The notes below the pieces were generated by a model. It did no database searches, was not told the DNA's origin, and saw nothing but the letters and a program-made list of their open reading frames with translations. Shown here piece after piece: positions 15,180-24,160 of a DNA stretch of 43,924 bases (positions within the stretch are counted from its first letter, which is position 1; each line of letters starts with the position of its first letter). The DNA is from Mycobacterium simulans (lineage in GTDB: Bacteria > Actinomycetota > Actinomycetes > Mycobacteriales > Mycobacteriaceae): positions 484,549 to 528,472 of the forward strand of contig NZ_OCVX01000007.1 of the NCBI RefSeq assembly GCF_900232995.1, in the 5' to 3' direction. The translations under genes were made by a program, and so were the position numbers.

Positions 15180-15769
15180 GCCAAGTCGTCCAGCGTGCGA
15201 CCCGACAGCACCGACTCGGGCTGACTGCGCACCGGTTTGCGTCGCGCGTCGGCATCCCGGTCTTTTCGCTTGACCAGCAGCCACGTCTCGTCCTTCCCCT
15301 CGCGGATGCGGGTCAGCGCGTAACCGCCGCGCAGCTTTTCACCGTGTAAGCGAAACGAGAGGTGGCCGCGTTCAAGGCCCTCGGTCATTTCATGCTGGGT
15401 CGCGTTGGCGTAGGTGCCGTGGTCCCAAACGATGACGCCACCCGCGCCGTACTCCCCTTCGGGGATCACTCCCTCGAATGTCGCGTACTCCAACGGGTGA
15501 TCCTCGGTGCGACGGGCCATCCGTCTGTGCTTCGGGTTTATCGACGGCCCTCTGGGGATAGCCCAGGACACCAGCACGCCATCGATCTCGAGACGAAAGT
15601 CATAGTGATCGCTGCGCGCCGCGTGGTGCTGGACGACGAACCGTGGCTCTTCCTGGGGTTCCGGGTTCTTCCGCCGGTGCCGCCCCCGTGGCTCGGGACT
15701 GCGGCCGAATTGCCGTTTGCGGCGGTATTCGCTCCAGGGCATACGACTGAGGTACCCGTCTGGCGGCAC
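15176..15769 (-). CDS. Stand-alone LigD-type 3'-phosphoesterase
   Basis: 197 residues forming the phosphoesterase (PE) domain that usually begins a bacterial LigD. Conserved blocks are FVVQHHAARSDHYDFRLEID (metal-binding His and the DFRLE motif), VLVSWAIPRGPS, EDHPLEYATFEGVIPEGEYG and VIVWDHGTY. The family trims 3'-phosphate or 3'-ribonucleotide ends during repair. All the blocks are present, so activity is plausible. It lacks ligase and polymerase domains. It heads the minus-strand cluster with the polymerase remnant and the Fpg/Nei glycosylase, and is 9 bp after the DUF402 gene. Confidence 0.88.
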   Translation of the reverse strand: MPPDGYLSRMPWSEYRRKRQFGRSPEPRGRHRRKNPEPQEEPRFVVQHHAARSDHYDFRLEIDGVLVSWAIPRGPSINPKHRRMARRTEDHPLEYATFEGVIPEGEYGAGGVIVWDHGTYANATQHEMTEGLERGHLSFRLHGEKLRGGYALTRIREGKDETWLLVKRKDRDADARRKPVRSQPESVLSGRTLDDLA

Positions 15770-15778
15770 TGAAAACTG

Positions 15779-16252
15779 CTACGCCTCGCTCCAGGTCAAC
15801 TCCATGCCCTTGGAAGCCAGCCAGCGTGTGAGGTCATAGTCGTTGCGGGCCAGGCCGTCGACTGCGTCGACGGCACGTCGTACGGCCCGCTCGGCGACGT
15901 CTGGGGCCAATAGACCGTGGCGAACGGCGTCCAGCAGCTCGTCCACGTCAGCCAATGAAGCGTCGCTGCAAGTGCGAACCTCGATGTCGAGGTAATGGTC
16001 TTCGGAACGCCACACTGCCGGGCCGGGCGTGTATTCGCCAATGTCGAGGTAGTAGTCGTGGTTGCGTTCATGGCCCGGGTTGAAGTGAAAGACCGTGGCG
16101 CGCAAGCCCAACGACGGTAGTAGCCACGACTCGAGGTAATGGAACTGCGCCCGGCCCGGGGTCGGACGGGCCAGATAAAGCCCCCACGGGCGCACCGCGT
16201 ACTCATCGACGGCCCGCACCACGCCTTTCGGGTCGGTGTTGGTGCGGGCCAC
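15779..16252 (-). CDS. DUF402 family protein (Rv1632c-like)
   Basis: 157 residues from a GTG at 16252. The DUF402 core includes WGLYLARP, the FHFNPGHERNHDYYLDIGEY region, and EVRTCSDASLADVDELLDA. DUF402 proteins are often nucleoside phosphatases or RNA-associated, but the function here is unknown. In-frame codons upstream of the GTG encode IHPPKHETFDLV, which looks like conserved family sequence, yet no ATG, GTG or TTG precedes it before a TAA. The only candidate is an ATC at 16283-16285, three bases after AGGTGAG. The gene follows the ABC exporter by 18 bp if that ATC is used. Confidence 0.85.
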   Translation of the reverse strand: MARTNTDPKGVVRAVDEYAVRPWGLYLARPTPGRAQFHYLESWLLPSLGLRATVFHFNPGHERNHDYYLDIGEYTPGPAVWRSEDHYLDIEVRTCSDASLADVDELLDAVRHGLLAPDVAERAVRRAVDAVDGLARNDYDLTRWLASKGMELTWSEA

Positions 16253-16303
16253 CAGGTCGAATGTTTCGTGCTTGGGCGGATGGATGCTCTCACCTTAGCG
16301 ACC

Positions 16304-18826
16304 CTAACGACGCAGCCGGATCTTCCACCGCACAAAGCAGGCATAGAACACCGACAACGCGGCCAGCATCGCCATGTCGAACAGCCAGATCTTCGACGTG
16401 TGTTGCCAGAACCGGTCCTCGGAGACCAGCGAACCGGGTACCAGGTGGCGTACATCGACCGTCGACGCGGCCGCCGCATAACCCCAACGCGCGGGCGTCG
16501 CAAACGAGAGCTGGTCGAGCACGATCCGGCCGGTCACCGGGACCATCCCGCCGCACAGCACCAGCTGCGCCATGATCGACACCACGAACAGCGGCATGAT
16601 CTGCTCACTGGAGCGGACCAGCGCCGAAATGGCCAGGCCGAGAATCGCCGACGCCACACACGTCCCGGCGACAGCGAGGAACAGCTCAGCGGTCGCCGCG
16701 ACGTTGCTATGTTGCGGGCCATGCCCGAGCGCGAGAGCGCCTCGGGTCGGCGTGCCCTTGCCGACCACGACGATCGCGGTGGTGATCGCCGATTGCAGGA
16801 TGGCGAACAAGCAGAACACACCGGTCTTGGCCATCAGGTAGGCGGTTGTCAACAGACCGACGGCTTGTTCCCGTTGAAAAATCGCACGTTCGCCAACCAA
16901 GTCGCGAATCGTCAAAGCGGTGCCCATGAAAGCCCCGGCGAGCACGAGCAGGTTCAGTATCTGTGCGGATTCGTCGGGAGTACCGCCATGCTCGCCGACA
17001 ATCCGGAATCCGTTTGAGCCCGGAACCGTCAACGACAGCGCACCCAGAATGAACGGCAACAAGGCCAGGAACACAAAGTAGCCGCGGTCGGCGACAACCA
17101 GCCGAACCTGCCGGCGGGCGACGGTCGAAACCTGCCGCCGCACGCTGGTATGTACCGGCTCGCCGAGATCGGCGGGTTCGTCCGCTGGGACCGGCGGTTT
17201 CGGCGCTTGGTTTTGGGAGAGGAAGCGTCGGTTGGCTTCCTCGGGGTCGGCGCCCACCTGGCCGAAGATCTTGGCCCAGTTGGTGGTTCCCATCGCGTCT
17301 CCGATCCGGTCAGGCGGACCGCAATAGGCCGTCTTGCCACCCGGCGCCACTAACAGCAGTTGGTCGCAGGTGTCCAGGTAGGACAACATGTGCGTTACCA
17401 CGATCACCACGCGGCCGGCGTCGGCGAGCTGGCGCAGCATCGTCATCACTTGATGGTCCAGTGCGGGGTCCAGCCCTGACGTCGGCTCATCGAGGATGAG
17501 CAGCGACGGGCCGGTCAACAATTCCAGTGCCACCGAGGCACGTTTGCGCTGGCCGCCCGACAGCTTGTCCACCCGGGTGTCGGCGTGCTTGGTCAGGTCG
17601 AGCTCCGCGAGGACCTGGGCAACCACCCTGGCACGGTCCGCCTTGCTGGTGTCGGGCGGCAGGCGCAACTCGGCGGCGTAACCCAACGCCTGGTTCACGG
17701 TGAGCTGGTGGTGCACCACATCGTCTTGCGGGACCATCCCGATTCTGCTTCGCAGCGAGGCGTATTCGGCATGGATGTCGTGGCCCTCGAAGCTGACCGA
17801 GCCCGAACTGGGGCGTGCGTAGCCGGCAATCAGCCTGGCCAGTGTGCTCTTTCCGGCGCCCGATCCACCGATGACGGCGGTCAGCGTGCCGGGTCTGGCG
17901 ACCAGCGAGATGTCATCCAACAGTTGTTTGCCGTTGTCGACGGTGTACTTGATGTTGCGCACCTCCAGGCCACCGGTGCGCGTCGCGGCCTCATCGCGCT
18001 GGATCAGGGTGCCGTCTGTGAACACCAGGTCGACATTGCCGATGGTGACAACGTCGCCTTCGGTCAAGATCGCCGACCCCACTCTGGTGCCGTTGACGAA
18101 TGTTCCGTTGATGCTGCGGTCCCTGATCTCGGTGCCCAGCGGTGTCGGCCGGAGCGTCGCGTGCTGCCGCGAGGCCAAGACCTCGGCGACGACGATGTCG
18201 TTGTTGGTGGCGCGACCGATCGTGGTGATACCACCGGTCTTGGTGGCCGGCGAGGACCGCAACGACAAGGACTTCACCATCCTTGTCGCGAGGTTCGACA
18301 CGTCGGCCGATGTGGCGTTGACCACGGTGAGCTCGGCTGCTGGTGGGCCGACGTTGATCGCCGTGAGTTCGTCGAGCGGCGGCGGGGTCGGACGCCGGGG
18401 TGGGCGCCTCTCGATCGGTGCTGGCGATGCGGGCACCGGATGTAGCGACCACGCAAGGGTGGGCGGCCCGCTGTCCCGCGCCGACCTGGTCTGCGCTGGC
18501 CGACTGGTCGGCCCATGGTTAGGTCCGATCTGGAAGGTCAGCCGCGGCCCCGCGGGATTCCCGACGTTGATGCTTTGACCGTCGTGGATATCAACTACCG
18601 GCATCCGGTAGCCGTTGACGTAGGTTCCGTTCAGCGACCCGTTGTCGATGGCCAGCCAACGGCCCTGATCGAAGCGCAGGATCAGGTGCGCGCGTGAGAT
18701 GCGTGGATCCGGGATACGTAGGTCGGCGTACAGGTCACGCCCGACGATCACCTCGTAGCCGGGTGCGAAGCAACGGTGGGACCCGTCATGTCGAATTGTC
18801 AGCGCAGGCAAGGCTAGTCGGCTCAC
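16304..18826 (-). CDS. Twin-FHA ABC exporter, Rv1747-like
   Basis: 840 residues from a GTG. FHA domain 1 is at about residues 10-100 (VGRDLYADLRI, ISRAHLILRF, NGSLNGTYVNG). A Pro/Thr-rich linker with several Thr (DELTAINVG, ELTVVNATSADVS) follows, then FHA domain 2 at about 195-275 (IGRATNNDIVV, SRQHATL, SINGTFVNG). The ATPase domain has Walker A GGSGAGKST, signature LSGGQRKRAS and Walker B LLILDEPTSGLD. Six C-terminal membrane helices end FVRWKIRLRR. It is a clear paralogue of M. tuberculosis Rv1747, whose linker Thr residues are phosphorylated by PknF and read by its FHA domains. A PknF-like kinase gene is divergent from it, 120 bp away. H37Rv has no such gene at this locus. Confidence 0.93.
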   Translation of the reverse strand: MSRLALPALTIRHDGSHRCFAPGYEVIVGRDLYADLRIPDPRISRAHLILRFDQGRWLAIDNGSLNGTYVNGYRMPVVDIHDGQSINVGNPAGPRLTFQIGPNHGPTSRPAQTRSARDSGPPTLAWSLHPVPASPAPIERRPPRRPTPPPLDELTAINVGPPAAELTVVNATSADVSNLATRMVKSLSLRSSPATKTGGITTIGRATNNDIVVAEVLASRQHATLRPTPLGTEIRDRSINGTFVNGTRVGSAILTEGDVVTIGNVDLVFTDGTLIQRDEAATRTGGLEVRNIKYTVDNGKQLLDDISLVARPGTLTAVIGGSGAGKSTLARLIAGYARPSSGSVSFEGHDIHAEYASLRSRIGMVPQDDVVHHQLTVNQALGYAAELRLPPDTSKADRARVVAQVLAELDLTKHADTRVDKLSGGQRKRASVALELLTGPSLLILDEPTSGLDPALDHQVMTMLRQLADAGRVVIVVTHMLSYLDTCDQLLLVAPGGKTAYCGPPDRIGDAMGTTNWAKIFGQVGADPEEANRRFLSQNQAPKPPVPADEPADLGEPVHTSVRRQVSTVARRQVRLVVADRGYFVFLALLPFILGALSLTVPGSNGFRIVGEHGGTPDESAQILNLLVLAGAFMGTALTIRDLVGERAIFQREQAVGLLTTAYLMAKTGVFCLFAILQSAITTAIVVVGKGTPTRGALALGHGPQHSNVAATAELFLAVAGTCVASAILGLAISALVRSSEQIMPLFVVSIMAQLVLCGGMVPVTGRIVLDQLSFATPARWGYAAAASTVDVRHLVPGSLVSEDRFWQHTSKIWLFDMAMLAALSVFYACFVRWKIRLRR

Positions 18827-18946
18827 CTCATCAGTATCGGCCGGCTAGTGGGTCAGCTTATTTGTGCCAGCTGTGAGTTGGCTTTGTTTTGGGTTTGCGG
18901 GCATACATAGCTCTTTCATAGCGAGCAGCGGCATCATTACGCACTA
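18827..18946. promoter_or_regulatory. Divergent promoter region of kinase and FHA exporter
   Basis: This 120-bp spacer must hold both promoters. It is less GC-rich than its flanks, with a TACATAG block about 18905 that could be a -10 element for the kinase. No clear palindromic operator is seen. The placement allows shared control of the two genes. Confidence 0.4.
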
Positions 18947-20905
18947 ATGATCTGGCCTACCAAACCGCTATCTTCAGCGACCGTGGCGCACGTACTGCGC
19001 CGCGCTCAATCGGTCCGCCCGACCCCAAGCGCGCAGCCGGGCTCAGCCGAGAATGGCCCCGCACGCCGGTCGCCGGCCTGCGGTGCGTCCTTTGCCGGAT
19101 ACACCATCCTGCGGCCGTTGGGTGCCGGCGGAATGGCCGAGGTCTATTTAGCCCTGCATCCCAGGCTGCCGCGCCGCGACGTCATCAAAGTTCTCGCCGC
19201 TGCGATTACGGCGGACGGCGAGTTCCGCGAGAGGTTCAACCGGGAGGCAGATCTCGCCGCAACGCTTTGGCACCCGCACATCGTCGGTGTACACGATCGC
19301 GGCGAATTCGACGGTCAGCTCTGGATTTCCATGGACTACGTCCAAGGCACGGATGCATCCCGACTGGTGAAGGAGCGCTACCCGAACGGGATGCCGGCCG
19401 ATGAGGTGTGCGCCATCCTCAATGCCGTTGCGGGGGCTTTGGATTACGCTCACGACCGCGGTTTGTTGCACCGCGACGTCAAGCCGGCCAACATCCTGCT
19501 CACCCATCCCGATGACCAGGAACGCCGGATCCTGTTGGCGGACTTCGGTGTAGCGCGCCACCTCGGTGATATCAGCGGAATCACCGAGACCAATGTCGCC
19601 GTGGGAACGGTCGCGTACGCCGCGCCCGAGCAGTTGACGGGCTCCAACATTGACGGGCGGGCAGACCAATATGCGTTGGCGGCAACGGCTTTTCACCTCC
19701 TTACCGGCGCGCCGCCATTCCGGCACTCCAACCCGGTCGTGGTGATCGGCCAGCATCTACACGACGATCCGCCCCGGCTGAGCGACTACCGTCCGGATCT
19801 GGCGCGCCTAGATGACGTGTTCTGCAAAGCCCTCGCCAAGCAACCCGAAGCCAGATTCGAACGGTGTCGCGCGTTCTCCGCTGCGGTCAGCGCCGCTATC
19901 GCAGACAACGCCGATGACGCCCAATCCGTTTCGGTCGCGCTACCACCCAGACGCCGCGGCGTTGTTGGGCTGCTACGTCACAAGTTTTCGCCACGGGCGC
20001 GGTGGGGGGCCGCGTTGGTTTGCGCGGTGCTTATCGCGGTGGCTGCCACCTGGTCCACCCTGTACACCTTCCAGACCGAGAGTCCGCCGCCCGAGCCCGC
20101 GCTTGCCGCGAGACCCGGCGCACCGGCTGCCAGCCCGGGTGGTTCGGCGAGCTCAGCCAAGGTCCTCAACGGCACCTACCGATTGGACTACGACCGCTCG
20201 AAGCGAACCACCAACGGCATCCCGATCCGCCACGACGGAGTCAAGACCGAATGGTGGGCCTTCCGTTCCGCGTGCACCGCCAATGGGTGTGCGGCCACCG
20301 GAATCCGGTTGGACGATGCCAACCACCAAATCGCCCGTACCACTGACGGCGGCCAGTCTGACGTTTTGCGATTTGTCTCTGGATATTGGCAAGGCGCGCC
20401 TGAGCAAGTGAGGGTGGGCTGTCGCCAGCCGAACGGGCCAGTGCGAACCACCCAACAGGAAACGGTTTCCTTGTCGTTGGCGCCGCAAGCGGATGGCACG
20501 CTGCGCGGCGTGGAGACCGAAACAGTGCGCAGCGATGAGTGCGGCGCGCGAGGAGCGGTGCTGCGGGTCCCGGTGGTAGCCACCCGGGTGGGTGAGGTGC
20601 CGCCCAGCGTGACATTGGGTGATCCCGCGCAAGTGGTCGTCGCACCCGCTGTGTCGGCCGCCAAGCCCGTCCTCGGTGGCACGTGCAACGACGTCGACAA
20701 ACTCGGCTACGACCAAACCAGCAATGAGCAGGTCGTGTGCGAGGGCAACACCTGGTCGAAGGCGCCGATCACGACCGGAGTCCATGCTGCGGGCACGTCG
20801 TGCGACCGGCCCGACATCCCGGTCTTCGCCATTTCGGCCTCCAACGATGGCTACCTGATCGAATGCGATCCGGTGACCCGGATGTGGAGCCGTCACGGGG
20901 GTTAG
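18947..20905 (+). CDS. Receptor Ser/Thr protein kinase, PknF-like
   Basis: 652 residues. A short N-terminal Pro/Ser-rich tail precedes a complete kinase domain (about 50-310): GAGGMAEVYLA loop, Lys in VIKVL, HRDVKPANIL catalytic loop, DFGVA, activation loop with several Thr, APEQL. One membrane helix lies about 352-372 (WGAALVCAVLIAVAATW). The outer part (about 400-652) has paired Cys, including two C-terminal disulfide modules of one pattern: GTCNDVDK...VVCEGNTW and TSCDRPDI...LIECDPVTRMW. The kinase domain is close to PknF (EFRERFNREAD, LWHPHIVGVHDRGEFDGQLW). It is divergent from the FHA exporter, a likely substrate. The ectodomain ligand is unknown. Confidence 0.93.
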   Translation: MIWPTKPLSSATVAHVLRRAQSVRPTPSAQPGSAENGPARRSPACGASFAGYTILRPLGAGGMAEVYLALHPRLPRRDVIKVLAAAITADGEFRERFNREADLAATLWHPHIVGVHDRGEFDGQLWISMDYVQGTDASRLVKERYPNGMPADEVCAILNAVAGALDYAHDRGLLHRDVKPANILLTHPDDQERRILLADFGVARHLGDISGITETNVAVGTVAYAAPEQLTGSNIDGRADQYALAATAFHLLTGAPPFRHSNPVVVIGQHLHDDPPRLSDYRPDLARLDDVFCKALAKQPEARFERCRAFSAAVSAAIADNADDAQSVSVALPPRRRGVVGLLRHKFSPRARWGAALVCAVLIAVAATWSTLYTFQTESPPPEPALAARPGAPAASPGGSASSAKVLNGTYRLDYDRSKRTTNGIPIRHDGVKTEWWAFRSACTANGCAATGIRLDDANHQIARTTDGGQSDVLRFVSGYWQGAPEQVRVGCRQPNGPVRTTQQETVSLSLAPQADGTLRGVETETVRSDECGARGAVLRVPVVATRVGEVPPSVTLGDPAQVVVAPAVSAAKPVLGGTCNDVDKLGYDQTSNEQVVCEGNTWSKAPITTGVHAAGTSCDRPDIPVFAISASNDGYLIECDPVTRMWSRHGG

Positions 20906-21118
20906 GGCCTGCCCTTCCCTGACACACCTGCGTTCAGGGAACCTCGGGCCAGGTCGCTGACCCAATTATTTGAATTTGGACCGTTGCGCGGCGTCTCTGC
21001 AGTGGTTTGGGTATTTTTCGCTTGGTTGTGGCGATTTCGGGGCTGCCTAGGTCCGATCGATCTGCGCGTCACCGCCCGACAGCCGACAGTGAGTTTCTCG
21101 TTGAGTCAGGGGTGGCAG

Positions 21119-21907
21119 ATGTCGTTCGTGATCGCGACGCCGGAGCTAGTGTCGTCCGCTGCTACGAATTTGGTGGGAATCGGTTCGTCGATCAGTGCAG
21201 CCAGTCTGGCTGCGGCGGCTCCGACGACCGGGCTAGTCGTGGCAGCGGCTGACGAGGTATCGACGGCGATCGCGGCAGTCTTCCGCGCGTACGCCCAGGA
21301 ATATCAGACGCTGAGCTCACAGGTGGCTGAGTTTCATGACCAGTTTGTGCGGACTCTCAACGGCGCCGCCGGTGCCTACGCGGCCGCCGAGGCCGCCAAT
21401 GTCGAGCAGAATCTGCTCAACGCCATCAACGCACCGCTGCAAGCGTCGACGGGGCGGCCGCTGATCGGTGACGGTGCCAACGGAGCACCCGGTCAAAGCG
21501 GCGGGGACGGTGGGTGGTTGTACGGCAATGGCGGGGGCGGGGGGGGCCGCGCCACCGCCGGCGGGGGGGGGGGGGGGGGGGGGGGAGGCGGGGGGGGGGC
21601 GGGTGCGCAAGGGGGGGGGGGGGGGGGGGGGGGGGGCCGCCGCTCTCAAGCTCTACGCCGAACTCATCGACCTGCTCGACATGGTCGTCGACGTCGACAT
21701 CCTGTCCGGGACGAGTGCGGGTGGCATCAACGCGGTCCGGCGGCAGCGGCACCGGTGGTAGCGGCGGGAGCGGTGGAAGCGGCGGCAGTGCGACGCTAAT
21801 CGGTGACGGCGGCGACGGTGGGGCCGCGGGTGGTGGCGGCTCACTTGGGGGACCCGGCGGAACGGGTGGACGTTTCTTCGGGAAGCCAGGGGCCGACGGG
21901 CCAACGT
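21119..21907 (+). pseudogene. Disrupted PE_PGRS gene with poly-G runs and patatin-like insert
   Basis: From the ATG at 21119 an intact PE domain (about 95 residues: MSFVIATPELVSSAATNL, YAQEYQTLSSQVAEFHDQF) is followed by the linker RPLIGDGANG and the start of a Gly-rich region. From about 21530 to 21636 the sequence degenerates into runs of up to about 20 or more G. Next, in another frame, comes LKLYAELIDLLD...DILSGTSAGGINAV (21646-21738), a patatin-like nucleophile segment. Then, in a third frame, a normal PGRS end (GGSGGSGGSATLIGDGGDGG to FGKPGADGPT). No single frame spans the gene. Either a real scrambled locus or, more likely, an assembly error in a hard-to-read PGRS repeat. Confidence 0.7.
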
Positions 21908-21979
21908 AGGTCGCGGCCTGTTGCGCTAGTCGACGGCCGCGAAGCGTGGCTGTCGGTGCGCAGTTCTACCCTGGTCGGT

Positions 21980-24160
21980 ATGGCGTTTGCCACCGAACAC
22001 CCAGTTGTCGCGCATTCCGAATACCGCCCAGCCGCAGAGGACGTGGAAGGGTTGGTGCGCACCGGGGCCCGCTTCGAAGTGGTCAGCCCACACGCCCCGG
22101 CCGGTGACCAGCCCACCGCCATCGACGAGTTGGAGCGCCGCATCCGTGCGCGGGAGCGCGACGTGGTGCTGCTCGGCGCCACCGGCACCGGCAAGTCGGC
22201 CACCACCGCGTGGCTCATCGAACGGGTACAGCGGCCCACCCTGGTGATGGAGCCGAACAAGACACTGGCCGCGCAGATGGCCAATGAACTGCGAGAGATG
22301 TTGCCGCACAACGCAGTCGAGTACTTCGTGTCGTACTACGACTATTACCAGCCGGAGGCGTACATCGCGCAGACCGACACCTACATCGAAAAGGACAGCT
22401 CCATCAACGACGACGTGGAACGGCTGCGCCACTCCGCAACGTCGTCGCTGTTGTCCCGCCGCGACGTGGTGGTGGTCGCCTCGGTGTCCTGCATCTACGG
22501 CCTGGGCACCCCACAGTCCTACCTCGACCGTTCCGTCGAGCTGCGGGTCGGCACCGAGGTGCCGCGCGACGGGTTGCTGCGGCTGCTGGTCGACGTGCAG
22601 TACACCCGGAACGACTTGTCCTTCACTCGCGGCTCGTTCCGGGTGCGTGGCGACACGGTGGAGATCATTCCGTCCTACGAAGAGCTGGCGGTTCGGATCG
22701 AGTTCTTCGGCGACGAGGTCGAGGCGCTGTACTACCTGCACCCGCTGACCGGCGACGTGATTCGGCAGGTCGACTCGCTGCGGATCTTCCCGGCCACTCA
22801 CTATGTGGCCGGTCCGGAGCGGATGGCGCAGGCGATCTCCACCATCGAGGAGGAGCTCGCCGAGCGGCTCGCCGAATTCGAAAGGCAGGGCAAGCTTTTG
22901 GAGGCGCAGCGGCTTCGGATGCGCACCAACTACGACATTGAAATGATGCGGCAGGTCGGCTTCTGCTCCGGTATCGAGAACTACTCCCGCCACATAGACG
23001 GGAGGTCGGCTGGGTCCCCTCCCGCCACCCTGCTCGACTATTTCCCGGAAGACTTCCTGCTCGTCATCGACGAGTCACATGTCACGGTGCCGCAGATCGG
23101 CGGCATGTACGAGGGTGACATTTCACGCAAACGCAACCTGGTCGAGTACGGATTCCGGTTGCCTTCGGCGTGCGACAACCGCCCATTGACCTGGGAGGAG
23201 TTCGCCGACCGGATCGGGCAAACGGTGTACCTGTCGGCCACCCCGGGCCCCTACGAGCTCAGCCAGTCCGGCGGCGAGTTCGTCGAGCAGGTGATCCGGC
23301 CGACCGGGCTGGTGGATCCGAAGGTGGTGGTCAAGCCGACCAAGGGGCAGATCGACGACCTAATCGGCGAGATCCGCAAACGCGCCGAGGCCGACGAGCG
23401 GGTGCTGGTGACGACGCTGACCAAGAAGATGGCCGAGGATCTCACCGACTACCTGTTGGAGATGGGTATTCGGGTGCGCTACTTGCACTCGGAGGTCGAC
23501 ACGTTGCGGCGGGTGGAGTTGCTGCGCCAACTTCGCCTCGGTGACTACGACGTGCTGGTCGGGATCAACCTGCTCCGCGAGGGATTGGACCTGCCCGAGG
23601 TATCGCTGGTGGCGATCCTCGACGCCGATAAGGAAGGGTTCCTGCGGTCGTCGCGCAGCCTGATCCAGACCATCGGCCGCGCCGCCCGAAATGTGTCCGG
23701 CGAAGTGCACATGTACGCCGACAAAATCACCGACTCGATGACCGAGGCCATTGACGAGACCGAACGGCGGCGGGCCAAGCAGATCGCTTACAACGAGGCC
23801 AATGGGATTGATCCGCAGCCGCTGCGCAAGAAGATCGCCGACATCCTCGACCAGGTTTATCGCGAGGCGGTTGATACTGAAGCCACCGAGTCCGTTCCGG
23901 TCGGGGGCTCCGGGCGCAATGCGTCCCGTGGCCGGCGTGCCCAGGGCGAACCCGGCCGGGTGGTCAGCGCCGGCGTGCTTGAGGGCCGCGACACCTCCAA
24001 CATGCCGCGCGCCGAGCTGGCTGACCTAATCAAAGACCTCACCGCACAGATGATGGCCGCCGCGCGTGATCTGCAATTCGAGCTGGCCGCTCGGTTCCGA
24101 GACGAGATCGCCGATCTCAAGAAGGAACTGCGCGGGATGGATGCCGCCGGCCTGAAGTGA
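21980..24160 (+). CDS. uvrB: Excinuclease ABC subunit B
   Basis: 726 residues from the ATG at 21980, the start that matches M. tuberculosis UvrB (MAFATEHPVVAHSEYR). Walker A GATGTGKSA is near residue 65. The beta-hairpin region is YYDYYQPEAYIAQTDTYIEK; helicase motifs are DESHVTVPQIGGMYEGD, VYLSATPGPYEL, GINLLREGLDLPEVSLV and QTIGRAARN. The C-terminal UvrB/UvrC domain (LQFELAARFRDEIADLK) is intact. It verifies damage and loads UvrC in nucleotide excision repair. Compared with recalled M. tuberculosis sequence it has small N-terminal and near-C-terminal insertions and VMEPNKT in place of VMAPNKT. It is coupled to the MFS gene by GTGA. Confidence 0.97.
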   Translation: MAFATEHPVVAHSEYRPAAEDVEGLVRTGARFEVVSPHAPAGDQPTAIDELERRIRARERDVVLLGATGTGKSATTAWLIERVQRPTLVMEPNKTLAAQMANELREMLPHNAVEYFVSYYDYYQPEAYIAQTDTYIEKDSSINDDVERLRHSATSSLLSRRDVVVVASVSCIYGLGTPQSYLDRSVELRVGTEVPRDGLLRLLVDVQYTRNDLSFTRGSFRVRGDTVEIIPSYEELAVRIEFFGDEVEALYYLHPLTGDVIRQVDSLRIFPATHYVAGPERMAQAISTIEEELAERLAEFERQGKLLEAQRLRMRTNYDIEMMRQVGFCSGIENYSRHIDGRSAGSPPATLLDYFPEDFLLVIDESHVTVPQIGGMYEGDISRKRNLVEYGFRLPSACDNRPLTWEEFADRIGQTVYLSATPGPYELSQSGGEFVEQVIRPTGLVDPKVVVKPTKGQIDDLIGEIRKRAEADERVLVTTLTKKMAEDLTDYLLEMGIRVRYLHSEVDTLRRVELLRQLRLGDYDVLVGINLLREGLDLPEVSLVAILDADKEGFLRSSRSLIQTIGRAARNVSGEVHMYADKITDSMTEAIDETERRRAKQIAYNEANGIDPQPLRKKIADILDQVYREAVDTEATESVPVGGSGRNASRGRRAQGEPGRVVSAGVLEGRDTSNMPRAELADLIKDLTAQMMAAARDLQFELAARFRDEIADLKKELRGMDAAGLK

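Noticed and set aside
21560..21640. G runs as a possible G-quadruplex regulatory element
   Set aside because: The homopolymers lie inside a coding region that loses frame there and look like sequencing or assembly errors rather than a biological element.
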